From Adiantum capillus-veneris (lineage: Eukaryota; Streptophyta; Polypodiopsida; Polypodiales; Pteridaceae), in the NCBI GenBank assembly GCA_014529385.2, contig CM043970.1, forward strand, positions 44,248,779-44,312,778: 64,000 nt of DNA, read 5' to 3'. This document shows positions 22,853 through 34,072 of the stretch, piece by piece; positions within the stretch are counted from its first letter, which is position 1; every line of letters starts with the position of its first letter. Both the position numbers and the translations under genes were made by a program. The notes beneath the pieces were generated by a model that saw only the letters and a program-made list of their open reading frames with translations, did no database searches and was not told where the DNA came from.

Positions 22853-24480
22853 TGTCATAAAATCTAATATCTAACTAACCCAAATGATTTTCTCATATTA
22901 AATTGATCACTTAATGTGGGAGAATAAACGGGAACAAGTGTTAAGATATAGGTATGTGCTTATAGATCTATCTCAACACGGGGCCAATGGTAAAGGGGCC
23001 CAAAAGGGAGATGGTCTATCAAAGAGAAAGGCTAACCAATGGAGCATAAGACCTTAGGGTTAGCTTCATTGAAGACCTCCAATAAATGTGTGTAAAAGTC
23101 CTTTGACCTTAAGTAAGCTAGGGCTGAGCTTGAGGTGGGAACCCGGCCCAAGCTCGAGGTGCTTGTCATGCTTGAGGTGCTTGTCATGCTTGAGGTGTTT
23201 TTCATGCTTGAGATGCTTGATTAAGATGCTTGAGGTGCTTGACTGGCTCCATGCTTGAGGTGCTTGACTTGCTGCATGATTAAAGTACTTGAGGTGCCTT
23301 GAGAAGCTTGCCTGAGATGCTTGTGGGAACACCCCCTAGTTCAAGTGCTTTGTCATGCTTGGTGAGTAAGGTGCTTGATCACCTAAAAGTCAAAAGCATT
23401 CCTACAAGAGGGGGGGCGAGCCCTTTTCCTAGGGGCTAGAGAGAGAACACCCACTCACACACACAAGGGAAGCCCAACTTGAAGAGGCAGCAAGGACACA
23501 TGTCAGGCCCCTACCCATGTTACCTTCATGTGTTGCTTGAAGCCTATTGGCTAGGCTTCAAAGGGGTCCAATGATAAATTACATGAATTATCTAATTGTT
23601 TTAGCATTTATCAAGTCCTCTCTCTCAAAGGGGAAAGGGGGACACTTGTCCCAAGGCTACCCATGTTGCTTGTAATGGCTCTTGCTTGTGATTGGCTAGG
23701 CCTGGAAGGGTCCAATGAGCTTCAGGCATGAGCTACAAGGGGGGGTCGACCCAAGCAAGCTAGGGGGGTGCCTAGGGGGTATACTCACCCACACACACTC
23801 ACAAGCACTCTCATTGTGTGATATGCAAAGTGCAAGAGCTGCTCCCTCTCCAAGCAGGTAGAGGTTGAGAGCCTACACCAACACTCTTGGCTATGGAGTG
23901 CAAATCCAACCAAGAGCCATGCTTCAATGCTTAAGCTTGCCATATCCTTCTTCTTCATTACTATGCTATTATGTATGCTAGCAACAAGAGTATGATAAGT
24001 GAGGAACTAATTCTTTCTCCTACGAAATGTTTCTTCTTCCTCTTCCCTACCCTCATTCCCTGCTAGCTCTCTCCACCTTCGAAGGTGTTTGAGGTCTTGG
24101 GACTGAGGCTTGGGATAGTTAAAGCTTTCTTCAAGTTTATGTTATGTTTGTGGTGCATGAAGCCTTCCATCTTCATGGCATCACCTAGGTCACAAGGAAC
24201 ACAAAGACTGTATTGTAACAAGTCTCTCTTTATGGGAGAAATCATAATACAAATGCCTATTGGAGGGGGGACCGGCTCCACATAAATCCGGTCCTCAATT
24301 GTTGTCATGTTCTCTAAACTCTCTCTCTTGCAAAAGTATTGTCTATGCCAAGTTAACTAATTGCTATGATTATGTTGCTATCTTCAATTATGTCTACCCG
24401 CTATGCTCACAAAATCATTTCTTGAAAGTACTCTCATTAAATTCCGCTATTCTCAAATTGAATAGGCAAATTCCATTACA
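22853..24480 (+). repeat. 3' LTR of the chromovirus
   Basis: Same length and ends as the 5' LTR, with about seven base differences by eye, mostly transitions. Followed by the duplicated target aatat at 24,481. Confidence 0.95.
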
Positions 24481-24485
24481 AATAT

Positions 24486-24893
24486 AATGACATTGAAACC
24501 ATGGCAATACTGAATAGTGGAGCAAGCATAACCATAGCCACGAAAGCAGTATGAGAATCGTGGGGACAACAAGCCATTAGACAAACTCGAATTAAATTGC
24601 AATTGGCTGACGGACACATTGAGAGACCATTAGGTCTGCTTGAAAAATTGATAGTCAATTCTTGTGGGATTGAATATCAACACACTTTTGCCATAGTAGA
24701 CTTTGGGAAAAAACTCAACTATGAAATCATGTTGAGAAAACTTTTCATGCGACAGGTACAGCTTATCTAAGATTGGGGAAACAATTCTCTGTACTTGAAG
24801 CAAGTGGGATCTATAACAAGGGTAAATCTAAAAGATCACACTTATGGATATGTCTTGAAAACACCCATACAAGAGTTTGATTCAGTCTCGTAA
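24486..24893 (+). pseudogene. Aspartic protease of the older Ty3-type element, resumed after the insertion
   Basis: The frame reads MAILNSGASITIATKA, then LADGHIERPLGLLEKLIV and FAIVDFGKKLNYEIMLRK: the active-site strand, flap and ILG-type helix of a retrotransposon protease. The catalytic Asp is replaced by Asn (codon aat) and two in-frame stops (24,550 and about 24,768) are present, so it is dead. Removing the chromovirus and one target copy joins this to the gag at 15,662, which shows it is the same element. Confidence 0.8.
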
Positions 24894-25980
24894 GTTCTAA
24901 GACATAAATTTTAGTAAAATTTCAAGCTGTTATGCCAAAAAAATCATAAAATCATTATATCTTTTTGTAGAGATGGCCTTTTTTATGTTTATAAAAGCCA
25001 AGCGTTAGCATTTAGTGTTACAAAACAATGGAATTCACTTCAAAGATAAGTCTTCAAGTCACATGTAAGCTATAGACATAATTTCATACTTGAGCACATG
25101 TTGAATAAGAGCATAATTTTGGTCTTCCAAAGGTCCCCTCATCAAATTGGTACTATCGTAGTGCAATTTGACAACTACGAATGACTTTATATGTTTAAAC
25201 CAAGAAACCACATATTTTTTGGGCTCCCTAACTCAAGTAAATCTCGTTTCTTGAACTCTATCTTGAATTCTTTATCGTGCAGAAACTCTTAAAAATCTTG
25301 AGTTCTCTATATAACATTGAAATCAAGGTTTTAGGCACCCCAATTGTGCATGTACCACATACTTTGATACATTTAGTTGATCTAAATGGAAAGTTTGATA
25401 TTATTTGAGGTTTCGAATGCTTATGTCTCAAGAATGAAAATATGAAAGTTTTCTCTTATGCAGTTTTGAATATTTAAAATGATCCAATACTTGTTGCATA
25501 CCAAAGCCCTTCTACTTGCCATCTTGAGTGCTCAATGGAAAGAGCAAGTAATGTATCACTGTCACAAAGTCACAAATACATTAGAAACATTTTTTTTTTG
25601 GTATACAACAATATTCTTGAAATGACCATATCAAACACATGGAACTTTCCATTATTTTATATACTCCAAAGTCAATTTTTTGGTACATGAAACTTTCAAT
25701 TATCTATAGCAAAATTGTGGAAGAGTCACCTAAAATTTCTACAAGGTCACTTCATTTTTTCTTGAGCTTATAAAGGCAATTTCTTCAAAACCTCAATCAC
25801 AGTCTTACGAGGGTCAACTTGATGAGTATGGTTCTTGATCATGATAGATTCTAAAATGCAAAGTTATATTTTTAAAAGATCCTCTAGCTAACATATTTAA
25901 GCATATCAAGAGGGTTTCTTAAATAAACCGTCTAATGCAAGTAGCATTTAATTTAAATTTGTTAAAAAAGGACACTTAAA
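24894..25980. other. AT-rich non-coding stretch
   Basis: About 1.1 kb with no ORF or domain recognised. It lies between two coding parts of the older element and may be an intron-like spacer or an old insertion. Confidence 0.5.
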
Positions 25981-26490
25981 GTGTCCTCTTTTGGTACCAA
26001 ACTAGTGTTAAACAAAGACACTCCTATTTGGATGTGTGGAGCTTCGAAAAATGGGAGTTTAGAACGAGAAAAATGTATTCTAGAAAGGGATTACACAGAT
26101 GAAGCCTATGTACCTGAACCCTTTCCAGAGCATTTGTTTGAGCCATTTGAGTGGACTCAAATTTTAGCGACAATGGATGTATGTGTGAATACGTCTATGC
26201 CTACTCAATTTTGCAATGAGGATGGCTATAACATAATTTCCATCCAAATGATTTCAATCCTCAACATTGAAGATGAAATTGAGGAACCCAAGAACTTAAT
26301 GAAAGCTCAAGAAGTCTTTTCAAACCTCTACTATGATGCAATAGATGAGTTATACGAACACTCAACTACCTCAGAAGATTCGGGGTCAAAAGAAGAACAT
26401 GTGAGGGCTAAGCTACTCTTGAAAGGAGGGGGGGAAAAGTTTTTTGACTTTCCTAACCAGAAATCCAGAAGAAAAAAATGGTATAGATGA
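25981..26490 (+). pseudogene. Post-protease polyprotein segment of the older Ty3-type element
   Basis: The open stretch reads ILERDYTDEAYVPEPFPEHL, FEPFEWTQILATMDVC and NEDGYNIISIQ, then an acidic region and a Lys/Arg-rich end. I recall similar connector sequence between protease and RT in some plant Ty3 elements, but cannot verify it here. No ATG start is needed if it is part of a polyprotein. No RT follows before the next ORF. Confidence 0.5.
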
Positions 26491-27270
26491 AAAAGAGACA
26501 CCAAAAATGTGAAAACAAGACAAGGGGCCAATCATAACACGAGTTGAGCGGAAAACAAAATATCAAGAGTTGAAAGAAGCTCTAAAGGAGATATATACGA
26601 CCAAAATGGAAACCACGGAAGAGGATGGTAAGGATGTAATGAGTGTTACCTCCCATTACAAAAAGTATACTTTTCAGAGTGTACAGTTGTCCGTTTTTAG
26701 CACTGTCTCACACAAGACCTGAGGGGTAAGTTCTTTACTCATCAATGATCCATTTTGGACGGCCAGCAGCTAGTCTAAACCCCTAGAAAAAACCCTATAA
26801 TCCGAGCAGTGCACAAAGATCTATGACCAAAAACTGACCATAGCGGCCTGTCAGCCCGATCAAATCAGATGGAATTTGAATTGTAGCATGTCCTAACATA
26901 ATAGAACCTTCCTATAGCATTAATTGACCATTTGGCAGGGGTCGAGGGGGTCCCCAATAGAAAATCTAGGTTTTTGGTAGATAACCAAATTTGTTTCTGG
27001 CTCCATAGATAGCTTGCCTACGAGGTTTATATACAATGTATATGATCGGTTTCGTAAATTCAAGCAAAGCCCTCGAAAAGCAAAAAATGGCTCGAAGGTT
27101 ACAAAGCGTTAAATTCGACATACGAGGTCAAACTGACTCCAAGTGAGCCAGAATTGGATGAGTTGTGTCACGACTATGTTGCGGACAAGTCCAAAGCCTC
27201 ACAAGTGACAAACCAACTCAATAGGCAGTGTAGTCACAGAAATCGGTGATTTCAGAGTCGACAAAGAAAA
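26491..27270. other. Non-coding spacer
   Basis: No coding potential recognised. It separates the post-protease segment from a palindrome-bearing repeat region. Confidence 0.4.
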
Positions 27271-28160
27271 AGTGATTTCGACAAGACCAAACTTGACCAA
27301 ATTCAATTTAGGACTTGTTTTAGGTGTATAGAATGTGTTTACATCAAAAATTTTAAGTTTTACAAGAAAATTATCACTGCTGTAAATAATCATGATTATT
27401 TACTTTTGCACTATTTTTTCTTGGAAATTGTATCATCACCTCACCTGTCACGTGTACACACCTATTACATCCCAAAAATCAAGTATGAGCCAAAATGAGC
27501 ATCTATAACTTGGAAAATTGCCAAAAAAAACGCAAAGAAGTATTTGCAAGTCAATTTTTGAGTTATGGACCACAATGTTTGATCCAAATCGCCTCATATC
27601 ACATACACAGAGTCTATACAATGCCCAGAACCAATTTGTACCAAAAAAATGTTGATTTTGGTAGAGAATTTAATAATCACAATTATTTACTTTCTAGCCA
27701 AAATGGAGAAATTTTGATATTTTACCATCATACATCCAAAGTGCATGATGTGTTAAGCCACTAGCCATGGAGCTCAAAATCTCAAATTTCTTTTATATCT
27801 ACTGTTTCAGAGACCTAAAGCCAAAATATGGTACCATTTTCACCCTATGCATCCAAATGAGCCCATAATTCACTCAGAGCATGTAATTGGTATATACTTC
27901 AAGCCTGTGATGCCAAGTTTGCAAAAAGTTGGAGAAATTACTCATCTGTAAATAATTACGATTATTTACTTTGGTTGCAAATTTTTGTTTGAACTTTATA
28001 ATTTTATTCCTTGCATGTTTTTATGCATCTACGCTTGTTCAAAAATTGATTTGAAGCAAATTGGACCAAAATTGCCACCATTTCGGACTAAAGGACATTT
28101 CAGAGAAAAATCTGACAACTCGGCTAACTTTGACATTCTATCCATTGAACAGGATCCATG
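27270..28160. repeat. Diverged tandem repeat of about 285 bp with palindromes
   Basis: A perfect 22-bp palindrome lies at 27,382-27,403 (half-site GTAAATAATCA), and near-palindromes of the same design lie at about 27,669-27,690 and 27,948-27,969, spaced about 280-287 bases. Surrounding words (ccaaaat, atccaaatcgcctcat / atccaaatgagccc) also recur weakly. This suggests three decayed units. No ORF. Confidence 0.55.
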
Positions 28161-29193
28161 CAAGCAGTAGAGAGAGCCAAGAAGAATCTCAACCAGAAAG
28201 AAAAGTTGCAAGAAATACCCGCTTATCCATTTGACCCCGATTCAGTCAAAACCGCCAAGGAAACCTATCTCTCAAAGAAACAGCTTTAGGAGCATCACAC
28301 CACAGTGTTCACTGGCAGATTCAAGGCGAGGAGGGACATCAGGTTGAGTTGCAACTCCTACCAAAAGAAGTGTATGATGTCATCGCAAAGCCCGAAACCA
28401 AAGATGCCAACCAACGGCTAGGACTTAGAGAGTTTTATGAACAAGAGCTGTGCGAAGTGGACTTCCAAGAAACTCACGAGCTTTTGTCCACAATCAAGAA
28501 AGATGGAATTGCACAGATTTTTTATCCACAAGGGAACAAAGTTGAACTGATGATCACCAAGGAGATAGTGGTAGAGGCACTAGATTTCCCATAGAAGGAA
28601 TTACAATGAGGACAAGGGATAAGAAGACGTCCGAAACTTTCACAAAAGAAACCGCCACGGCCACCTTTGCAGACCTTATTCACAAACAGGTTGAAGAGCC
28701 AGCAAGGTTATACCACCAGCATTTCCACTTCCTAGCTAAGAGGCCGCCAAGGTATACAATGCCAAACCATATGGTTGCCACCACCTTCACGCAAGTCCTC
28801 AAGTCAACAACCAGGAAACTGGTTGACCATGCACAATATGTCTTGACCACCTCGAAAGGAATAAAGAAAGAAGGAAAGATCACATACCTGGGTGTACCAA
28901 AGGTGTTGACAAGAATTGCATACCATGTGATCGGCATGGCCGACAACCTACCACCTGCCCGAGATCAAAACACTTGGATAGTGTCAGATCAACCATCTCC
29001 TCGAGCTACCCACGAGATCCTACAAATCTGATGAAGAATCGACTGAGAGCTTGCCAGAACGGCACAGTAGTGATAGCTCGAACAATGAAGAAAAAAGAGC
29101 AGGAGGAGAAGAAATGGCGCGCAGCACACCAAGAAGAGTCTGTTCAAAAGCAAACCCGGTTTGAAAGAGATAAACATACATACTAACGAGGCC
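28161..29193 (+). pseudogene. Extra ORF of the older element, N-terminal globular part
   Basis: Pieces in changing frames read LPKEVYDVIAKPETKD, LGLREFYEQELCEV, then TFADLIHKQVEEPARLYHQH, MVATTFTQVLKSTTRKLVDH and YLGVPKVLTRIAYHVIGM. The pattern (a helical globular region before a long coiled coil) resembles the additional ORFs found next to pol in some plant Ty3 elements; I cannot assign a family firmly. Frameshifts at about 28,600 and 29,030. Confidence 0.45.
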
Positions 29194-30645
29194 ACCAAGC
29201 ACAAGGAAAGGACCCAGAAAAGTGGGTGCCTAGTGGGCTTAATAAACCAAGAACCAAGCATCACACCAGGAAACAGGCTGAAGAACCCACTGAAGTATTG
29301 GAACGGATGTACCAAGAAGCAGAAGCTTAATAAACCAAGAACCAAGCATCACACCAGGAAACAAGCTGAAGAACCCACTGAAGTATTGGAACGGATGTAC
29401 CAAGAAGCAGAAGCTTTAAAGCTGAAATAAGCCGAAGAAGGGGCGAGGAAAGACAAAGAGACGGAAGAACAACAAAAGTGAGCAGAGGAAATCATTGCAC
29501 AAGGAGAAGCACAACATGCCCAAGGTGATGTGTCTCCCCGCATCTCTTCTCCTGTCTCTAAACACCAAGATCAACCAATGTCGATCCCAGCACCATCATG
29601 GGTAGTTAAAGACACAACAAATGAGCCAACCAAAGAAGCAGAAGCTGAACAAGAAAAAGAAAATGAAGCTCAACAAGAATCTGAATAGCAAGAAGCAGCG
29701 GAAACAGCACAACAAGCAGATATCTCTACTCAAGAGAAGCAAAGAGAGAAAGAGCCAGAGACAGAAAAGATAGCCAGTCCTGAACTGTAAGAGGACTCTG
29801 CAAAATTTGAGTACACAAGAGAACAAGAGGCTGAGGAAACGCCCTCTACCTCAACAAAGCAAGATAAGGCCGATGCACAATCCTCTACCGCCACAGAAAA
29901 AGATCAGCCAACACAAGGGCAGCAATAACAAACAGCAGCCATGACGCAGCCAGAGGTAAAATAATCTATAGAAACATCAAGACAAATAGTACAAACAAAA
30001 TATTGGCAATTGAATGATGAAGTCATCCTGCAAGTGAACGAATATGCTAAGCAAATGCATGAGATGACAGCAAGACTTCGCTTAGTAGTACTTGGTTGTA
30101 GCACACGGGCCAAAGAGTTAGAGATGGTGATTGACACACTCCAAGGGGAGTTACACGACAGACTCAATGTCATCATCAATCTCTAGAGGGAAGTGCAAGA
30201 GTTAACAGCAGAAGCTGAACAACATCAGCTCGCAAGAGATAAGCAACAAAAAGAAATGGAAGAACTGGGTGAGCTGTGTACCAAATTGTCAGATGCATGC
30301 AAAGCCAAGGATGATCAGCTAACGGAAGTTACAAATGAACTTCTATCTACCACCCTATCAGCTCAAAAGCCCCAGGTACAACTAGATGTGGCAAATGCTT
30401 CTCTATAGTACTCAGAACAAATAATCAATAATCACGTGGTATTCTTGCGGCAAATACGAGAAAATACAATTGTTGCCTTGATCAAGGGAACAAACAAGGT
30501 CTACAAGGCATCAGAAAAGAGAAATAAAGACCTCAAACTGGAGCTAAAATTAGAGCAGTCTCAGTGCAGAGACGTGGCCTTGATGTGGGTCCAGAGAGAA
30601 GACGAGCTGCTAAAGGAGATAGTTGAACTCAAACGAGTCTACTGA
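29194..30645 (+). pseudogene. Extra ORF, Gln/Glu-rich coiled-coil part
   Basis: Low-complexity Glu/Gln/Lys/Ala sequence with heptad-like spacing continues for about 480 codons, for example ELTAEAEQHQLARDKQQKEM and KEMEELGELCTKLSDACKAK. Stops at about 29,687, 29,787, 29,926, 30,184 and 30,406 mostly stand where CAA or CAG is one C-to-T change away. The 88-bp duplication at 29,237-29,412 also shifts the frame. A structural role is inferred. Confidence 0.5.
29237..29412. repeat. 88-bp tandem duplication
   Basis: The segment containing aataaaccaagaaccaagca occurs at 29,241 and again at 29,329, period 88, nearly identical (one aaacaggct/aaacaagct difference). 88 is not a multiple of 3, so it breaks the coiled-coil frame. 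Confidence 0.9.
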
Positions 30646-31758
30646 AACGCAAGAAGAGGTAGGCACTTTAGAGCAACCTTAGATAGAAATCCCCTCAGTA
30701 TCATTTGTTGACATGGAGACACAGCCACAGTAGAGCTGAGCGGCAAGGAAGAATTTCAGGTACCCATTACAGAAGAAGACAGAGTGCCCATGGTCCAGCT
30801 CTCAAAGGCTGAAGAAGATGCACTAAAGGAAAAAGTTACACAAGAGGTAGATGAGCAGTGGAAGGCAGCAATGGATTGGGAGCTGAGAGTACTTCATTAA
30901 GTCAATGTCACACAACTCACTCCCAATCAAATAAATGCGCAATGGCACCAACAATCCCTGCGCTACCCTCTAATCAAAGTTGAGTTGTTACAAGTAAAAG
31001 AAAGATTGTACACAGACATGCAAGTTGAGAGCGCACATAAAGACCACCCAAAGTGGAGGTTAAGCTGGTTGAATAAGAACCCAAGATACTTGATTCTATT
31101 CACGTGAGCACCTGCGGCCCGGCAAAAGGATCCCACCTTTTGTCTTGTACCAAGAGTAAGGCCGTGGATAGCACATGAGGCACTACTAAAGAAGCGGCCA
31201 ACTTTGCTGAATTGCCCCAGATTGCCTGCTCCAAAAAAGGGACCCGCGACTGAAGAATACATGGTGAAAACCCTAAAGGGAGCCATGTCATTCTTCAAAA
31301 GTCTACCAAATTTGTCATATTCTATGCTATACAAAATATGCCGAATGCTGCTCACCTGCATCAAAGTGTTCAATGAGCCAAAGCAAGCAGGCACCCGTTG
31401 GATGTCATTCCTCGAGGGTAACAAAGGTTTGTGCTATGATCTCAGTGGCCAACCTTTCGAAGAAGTCCTCTATGGATTCTATGCCAGATGCATGTTTCTA
31501 CCTTCTCACAATATGCTGGCATTTGAGGAAGCGTTCTACACGAGATTCTTCACTTGGCGAACGAAGATATTTGCACGAGTGATCAGCAACCTGACCTCAA
31601 GGGTTGCAGGCTACTCAGTAGTGGAGCTGAAACACAGAGTATTTATGCAGTTCTTTCAAGTGCCAGATAAGGAACGGAAAATTAGATATCAAAAGGCTCT
31701 AACAGTGCTTAAAGGCCACCTCACCAGCCGCCAGCCTGAAGACTATTTCAGCCCATAA
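30646..31758 (+). pseudogene. Extra ORF, C-terminal part
   Basis: The open stretch 31,204-31,758 (184 codons) reads PATEEYMVKTLKGAMSFFKS, MLYKICRMLLTCIKVFNEPK and FEEVLYGFYARCMFLPSH and ends QPEDYFSP before a stop. Upstream pieces (30,770-31,110) continue the same protein with stops. It has no domain I can name. Position suggests it is the end of the extra ORF of the older element. Confidence 0.45.
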
Positions 31759-32480
31759 AGTTGTGTCAAGGGATGACACGAGCGAGGAGGAGGCTAACAC
31801 AGATACCACGAATACCATTTTTTGGAGTTCTCATTGTAAAAACACGTATTATGAGGACCAAAAGATTTTAATGCAATGCACACAAGAATCACAGGTCTTG
31901 CGAACAAAGGTACGGTCATTACAAAACAAAGAAACAATGTTAGGCACTCGTGTGTGAAAGAAGAAACTACGGAATCTTGAAACATTGAAGGTAGGCTCTC
32001 GCGCCTTAAGAAAAGAATCCAAGCATTGAGGTGAGCATTGTAAACTGTCTAATTAATTTAAACTAATATAAGTTTTTGCTTATGTTAGTTATAATTTCTT
32101 TGTAGAGATTCTATCTATCCAGACAAAGAAAACATAGACCCAAAGCCATTGATAACTAGTGTTCTTGCAAAGGATATAATGCATGACAAAAAGTTTAAGG
32201 TTTTGCAATGGGATGTCATTGAGAGATTCATTTCAAAGAATGCAGTGCCTGCCAAGAAAATACAGGGTACATTGGACTCCCTTAATGTTAGTAAAAGAGG
32301 TTCCTCAGCTATTCAACAGTCTATCTCTTCCATGTTTGTGAAGAATTGAATAAAGTCTAAGCTTTTACCAATAGCTGCAAGTGTTTGGAAGGAAAGACTC
32401 CAGCTCAATAACGAATAGACTGACTCATTGGAAGTCCATTTCATATTCAAGGTATTTATAGCTCAGAGGGAGCTACTGTC
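31759..32480 (+). pseudogene. Unrecognised gene fragment with a GT-AG intron
   Basis: A Lys/Arg-rich helical stretch (GRLSRLKKRIQALR) runs into a donor gtgagc at 32,031. The intron ends ttctttgtag at 32,105, and the frame then continues DSIYPDKENIDPKPLITSVL, KFKVLQWDVIERFISKNAVP and SLNVSKRGSSAIQQSISSMF to TGA at 32,347. A short continuation (LLPIAASVWKERLQLNNE) follows. Frame continuity over the intron argues for a once-spliced gene. Coiled coil plus basic region may suit a transposase N-terminus, but no family is recognised. Confidence 0.45.
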
Positions 32481-32506
32481 ACTTATGTTGAGTACAGCAA
32501 TATCTT

Positions 32507-33656
32507 CTAGTGGGTAACTGGAGATCTCCACTGCCTCGTCATCACTACTGTCATCTGAAACAAATCCATTCCTCTCCTCCTGATACTTGGACATAGTGGC
32601 CAGTGCAAAGTCCTCCCGCAACAAAAATTACTTTGTATATCATGAAGGAAAATGTATGACCTATCTCCAAATTTAAACTCTCGCACTCCTGGTTGCATTA
32701 AGTTAGCTTGCCTCTCATTGAAACCTGACACATCTAGAGGTAGCTTGATATCTGAGGTTTTCATTGAGAGAAGATTGCTTCGTTCCACCTGTTTTGTTTC
32801 TTCTTCAAGATCAATGGACTCCTCTATCTCAGTCACTTCAATATATTCCTCATTCTTTTCATCTTTTTCATCTATTGGTAAATCTTGTTCCTCCATGACC
32901 TCCTTAGGATCTTTCATAAGACTCTAAATAATCCATTTAAAAATATTAGAAATCCAAAGGATTCTTGAATCAGCTTGCACTCCTGTTTATGTAAGTTGCA
33001 CCAATGGGGTCTATACATAAGAGGCAGTTGATTATACTTCTTGTAAGACTGTCTTTTAGGATCACAGTCTTTTAAATGGACTACCACCATTTCACCAACA
33101 TTAACCCTGCCCTCTTGAGTGTGAAGCTCAAACTTCTCTCATTCCAGCTTCAAGTGCTCACTCTGTTCAGCTATAAACACATCAAGATTAAATGGAGCAC
33201 TAAAATGCAGGAGACCAAGTCAAACTTATCTCCAGCCCCAGACAAAACTGAAAAATCTAAAAGCCTTTCATCAATCATTGTAGGGTCTTCATAAATAACT
33301 GCCTCTTTTTTCTTTGGGATTGTTGCAACACATTGGGCACTTTGCACAGTAGGTGTTGAAAAATCCACATCTCTCTTAAGTTAGGTCAATAAAGTAAACT
33401 TTGGAGTAGAAGAGGACTCCATATCGACAGATGGATCAGTATCAGGCTCCTCCAAACTCATGGCAGGCTCCTCAAAACTCATGGCAAGCTCTACACTAGA
33501 TATATCAATGGGTTCTGTGAGGTCTACATTCCTCTTCACTGAAGTTTTTAACAGTTCTAACAGTCTTCTCGGAACATTTTCTTGGCTAACGATGCGCTTG
33601 GGATCTATTTTCTGCATCTTCCTCCTATGAGATCGTAATCGTGCCATTAATTTCAT
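32507..33656 (-). pseudogene. Unrecognised minus-strand gene remnant
   Basis: From an ATG at 33,656 the minus strand reads MARLRSHRRKMQKIDPKRIV and LLELLKTSVKRNVDLTEPID, then an acidic part. After stops it gives KKKEAVIYEDPTMIDERLLD, then GEMVVVHLKDCDPKRQSYKK with YRPHWCNLHKQECKLIQESF, and finally an acidic segment and PLDVSGFNERQANLMQPG. The pieces sit in several frames, so the gene has introns or decay. It points away from the H3-like gene, with the 63-nt modules between them. Function unknown. Confidence 0.4.
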
Positions 33657-33845
33657 ACTGAAAAAATATAAGTTTCTTCAAACATAAATAACAAGAAGAG
33701 CACCACATGGTCATAGAAGTTTTGAATAAACAATAGTAGGTATCTCACAGTTATTCACAACTAATCATATAGACAATAACACAAGATGATTAGCATGTGT
33801 TCATCCTTTGATAGAATGTAAAATAGCTTTATAGTTGTGAAGAGA

Positions 33846-33936
33846 AAAAGCCAATCAAGTGGATCATGGTGCACGGAACACATAAACAAAATTCCACAAT
33901 ACTACTGGTGCGCCATGATCCACTTGATTGGCTTTT
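33846..33936. repeat. Near-perfect foldback containing 63-nt module 1
   Basis: A 29-nt arm (33,846-33,874, from aaaagccaatcaagtggatc) pairs with 33,908-33,936 with one mismatch, around a 33-nt loop. Inside, 33,860-33,922 is a 63-nt unit starting tggatcatggtgcac and ending gcgccatgatcca. It could be a transcribed hairpin or a miniature inverted-repeat element; no target duplication is obvious. Confidence 0.85.
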
Positions 33937-34009
33937 ATACAAAGTAATAGCTACCAAAACATTAAAAAAAATTATACTCTAAAAAAAAACTTTTGTACAA
34001 TTTCAAGAG

Positions 34010-34072
34010 TGGATCACGACGCGCGAGGTACATAAACGAACCTTCACAACACTACTGGCGCACCATGATCCA
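34010..34072. repeat. 63-nt module 2
   Basis: Same length and layout as module 1: starts tggatcacgacgcgcg, shares the middle cataaac…cacaa-actactgg, ends gcaccatgatcca. Ends are imperfect inverted repeats of about 14 bases. Confidence 0.8.

Larger units (their letters stand above)
15668..24480 (+). mobile_element. Nearly intact Ty3/gypsy chromovirus, nested insertion
   Basis: Two 1,628-bp LTRs (15,668-17,295 and 22,853-24,480), both TG…CA, flank one gag-pol frame. The 5-bp duplication aatat stands at 15,663-15,667 and 24,481-24,485. By eye I count about seven differences between the LTRs, so the insertion is recent. A Met-tRNA primer site and a purine tract are in place. One in-frame stop at 20,339 is the only coding break seen. 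The C-terminal chromodomain defines the lineage. It split the gag-protease region of an older element. Confidence 0.95.

Noticed and set aside
27-31758. CRISPR array or prokaryotic operons
   Set aside because: Repeats are tandem, microsatellite or LTR type; introns and plant elements show nuclear plant DNA.
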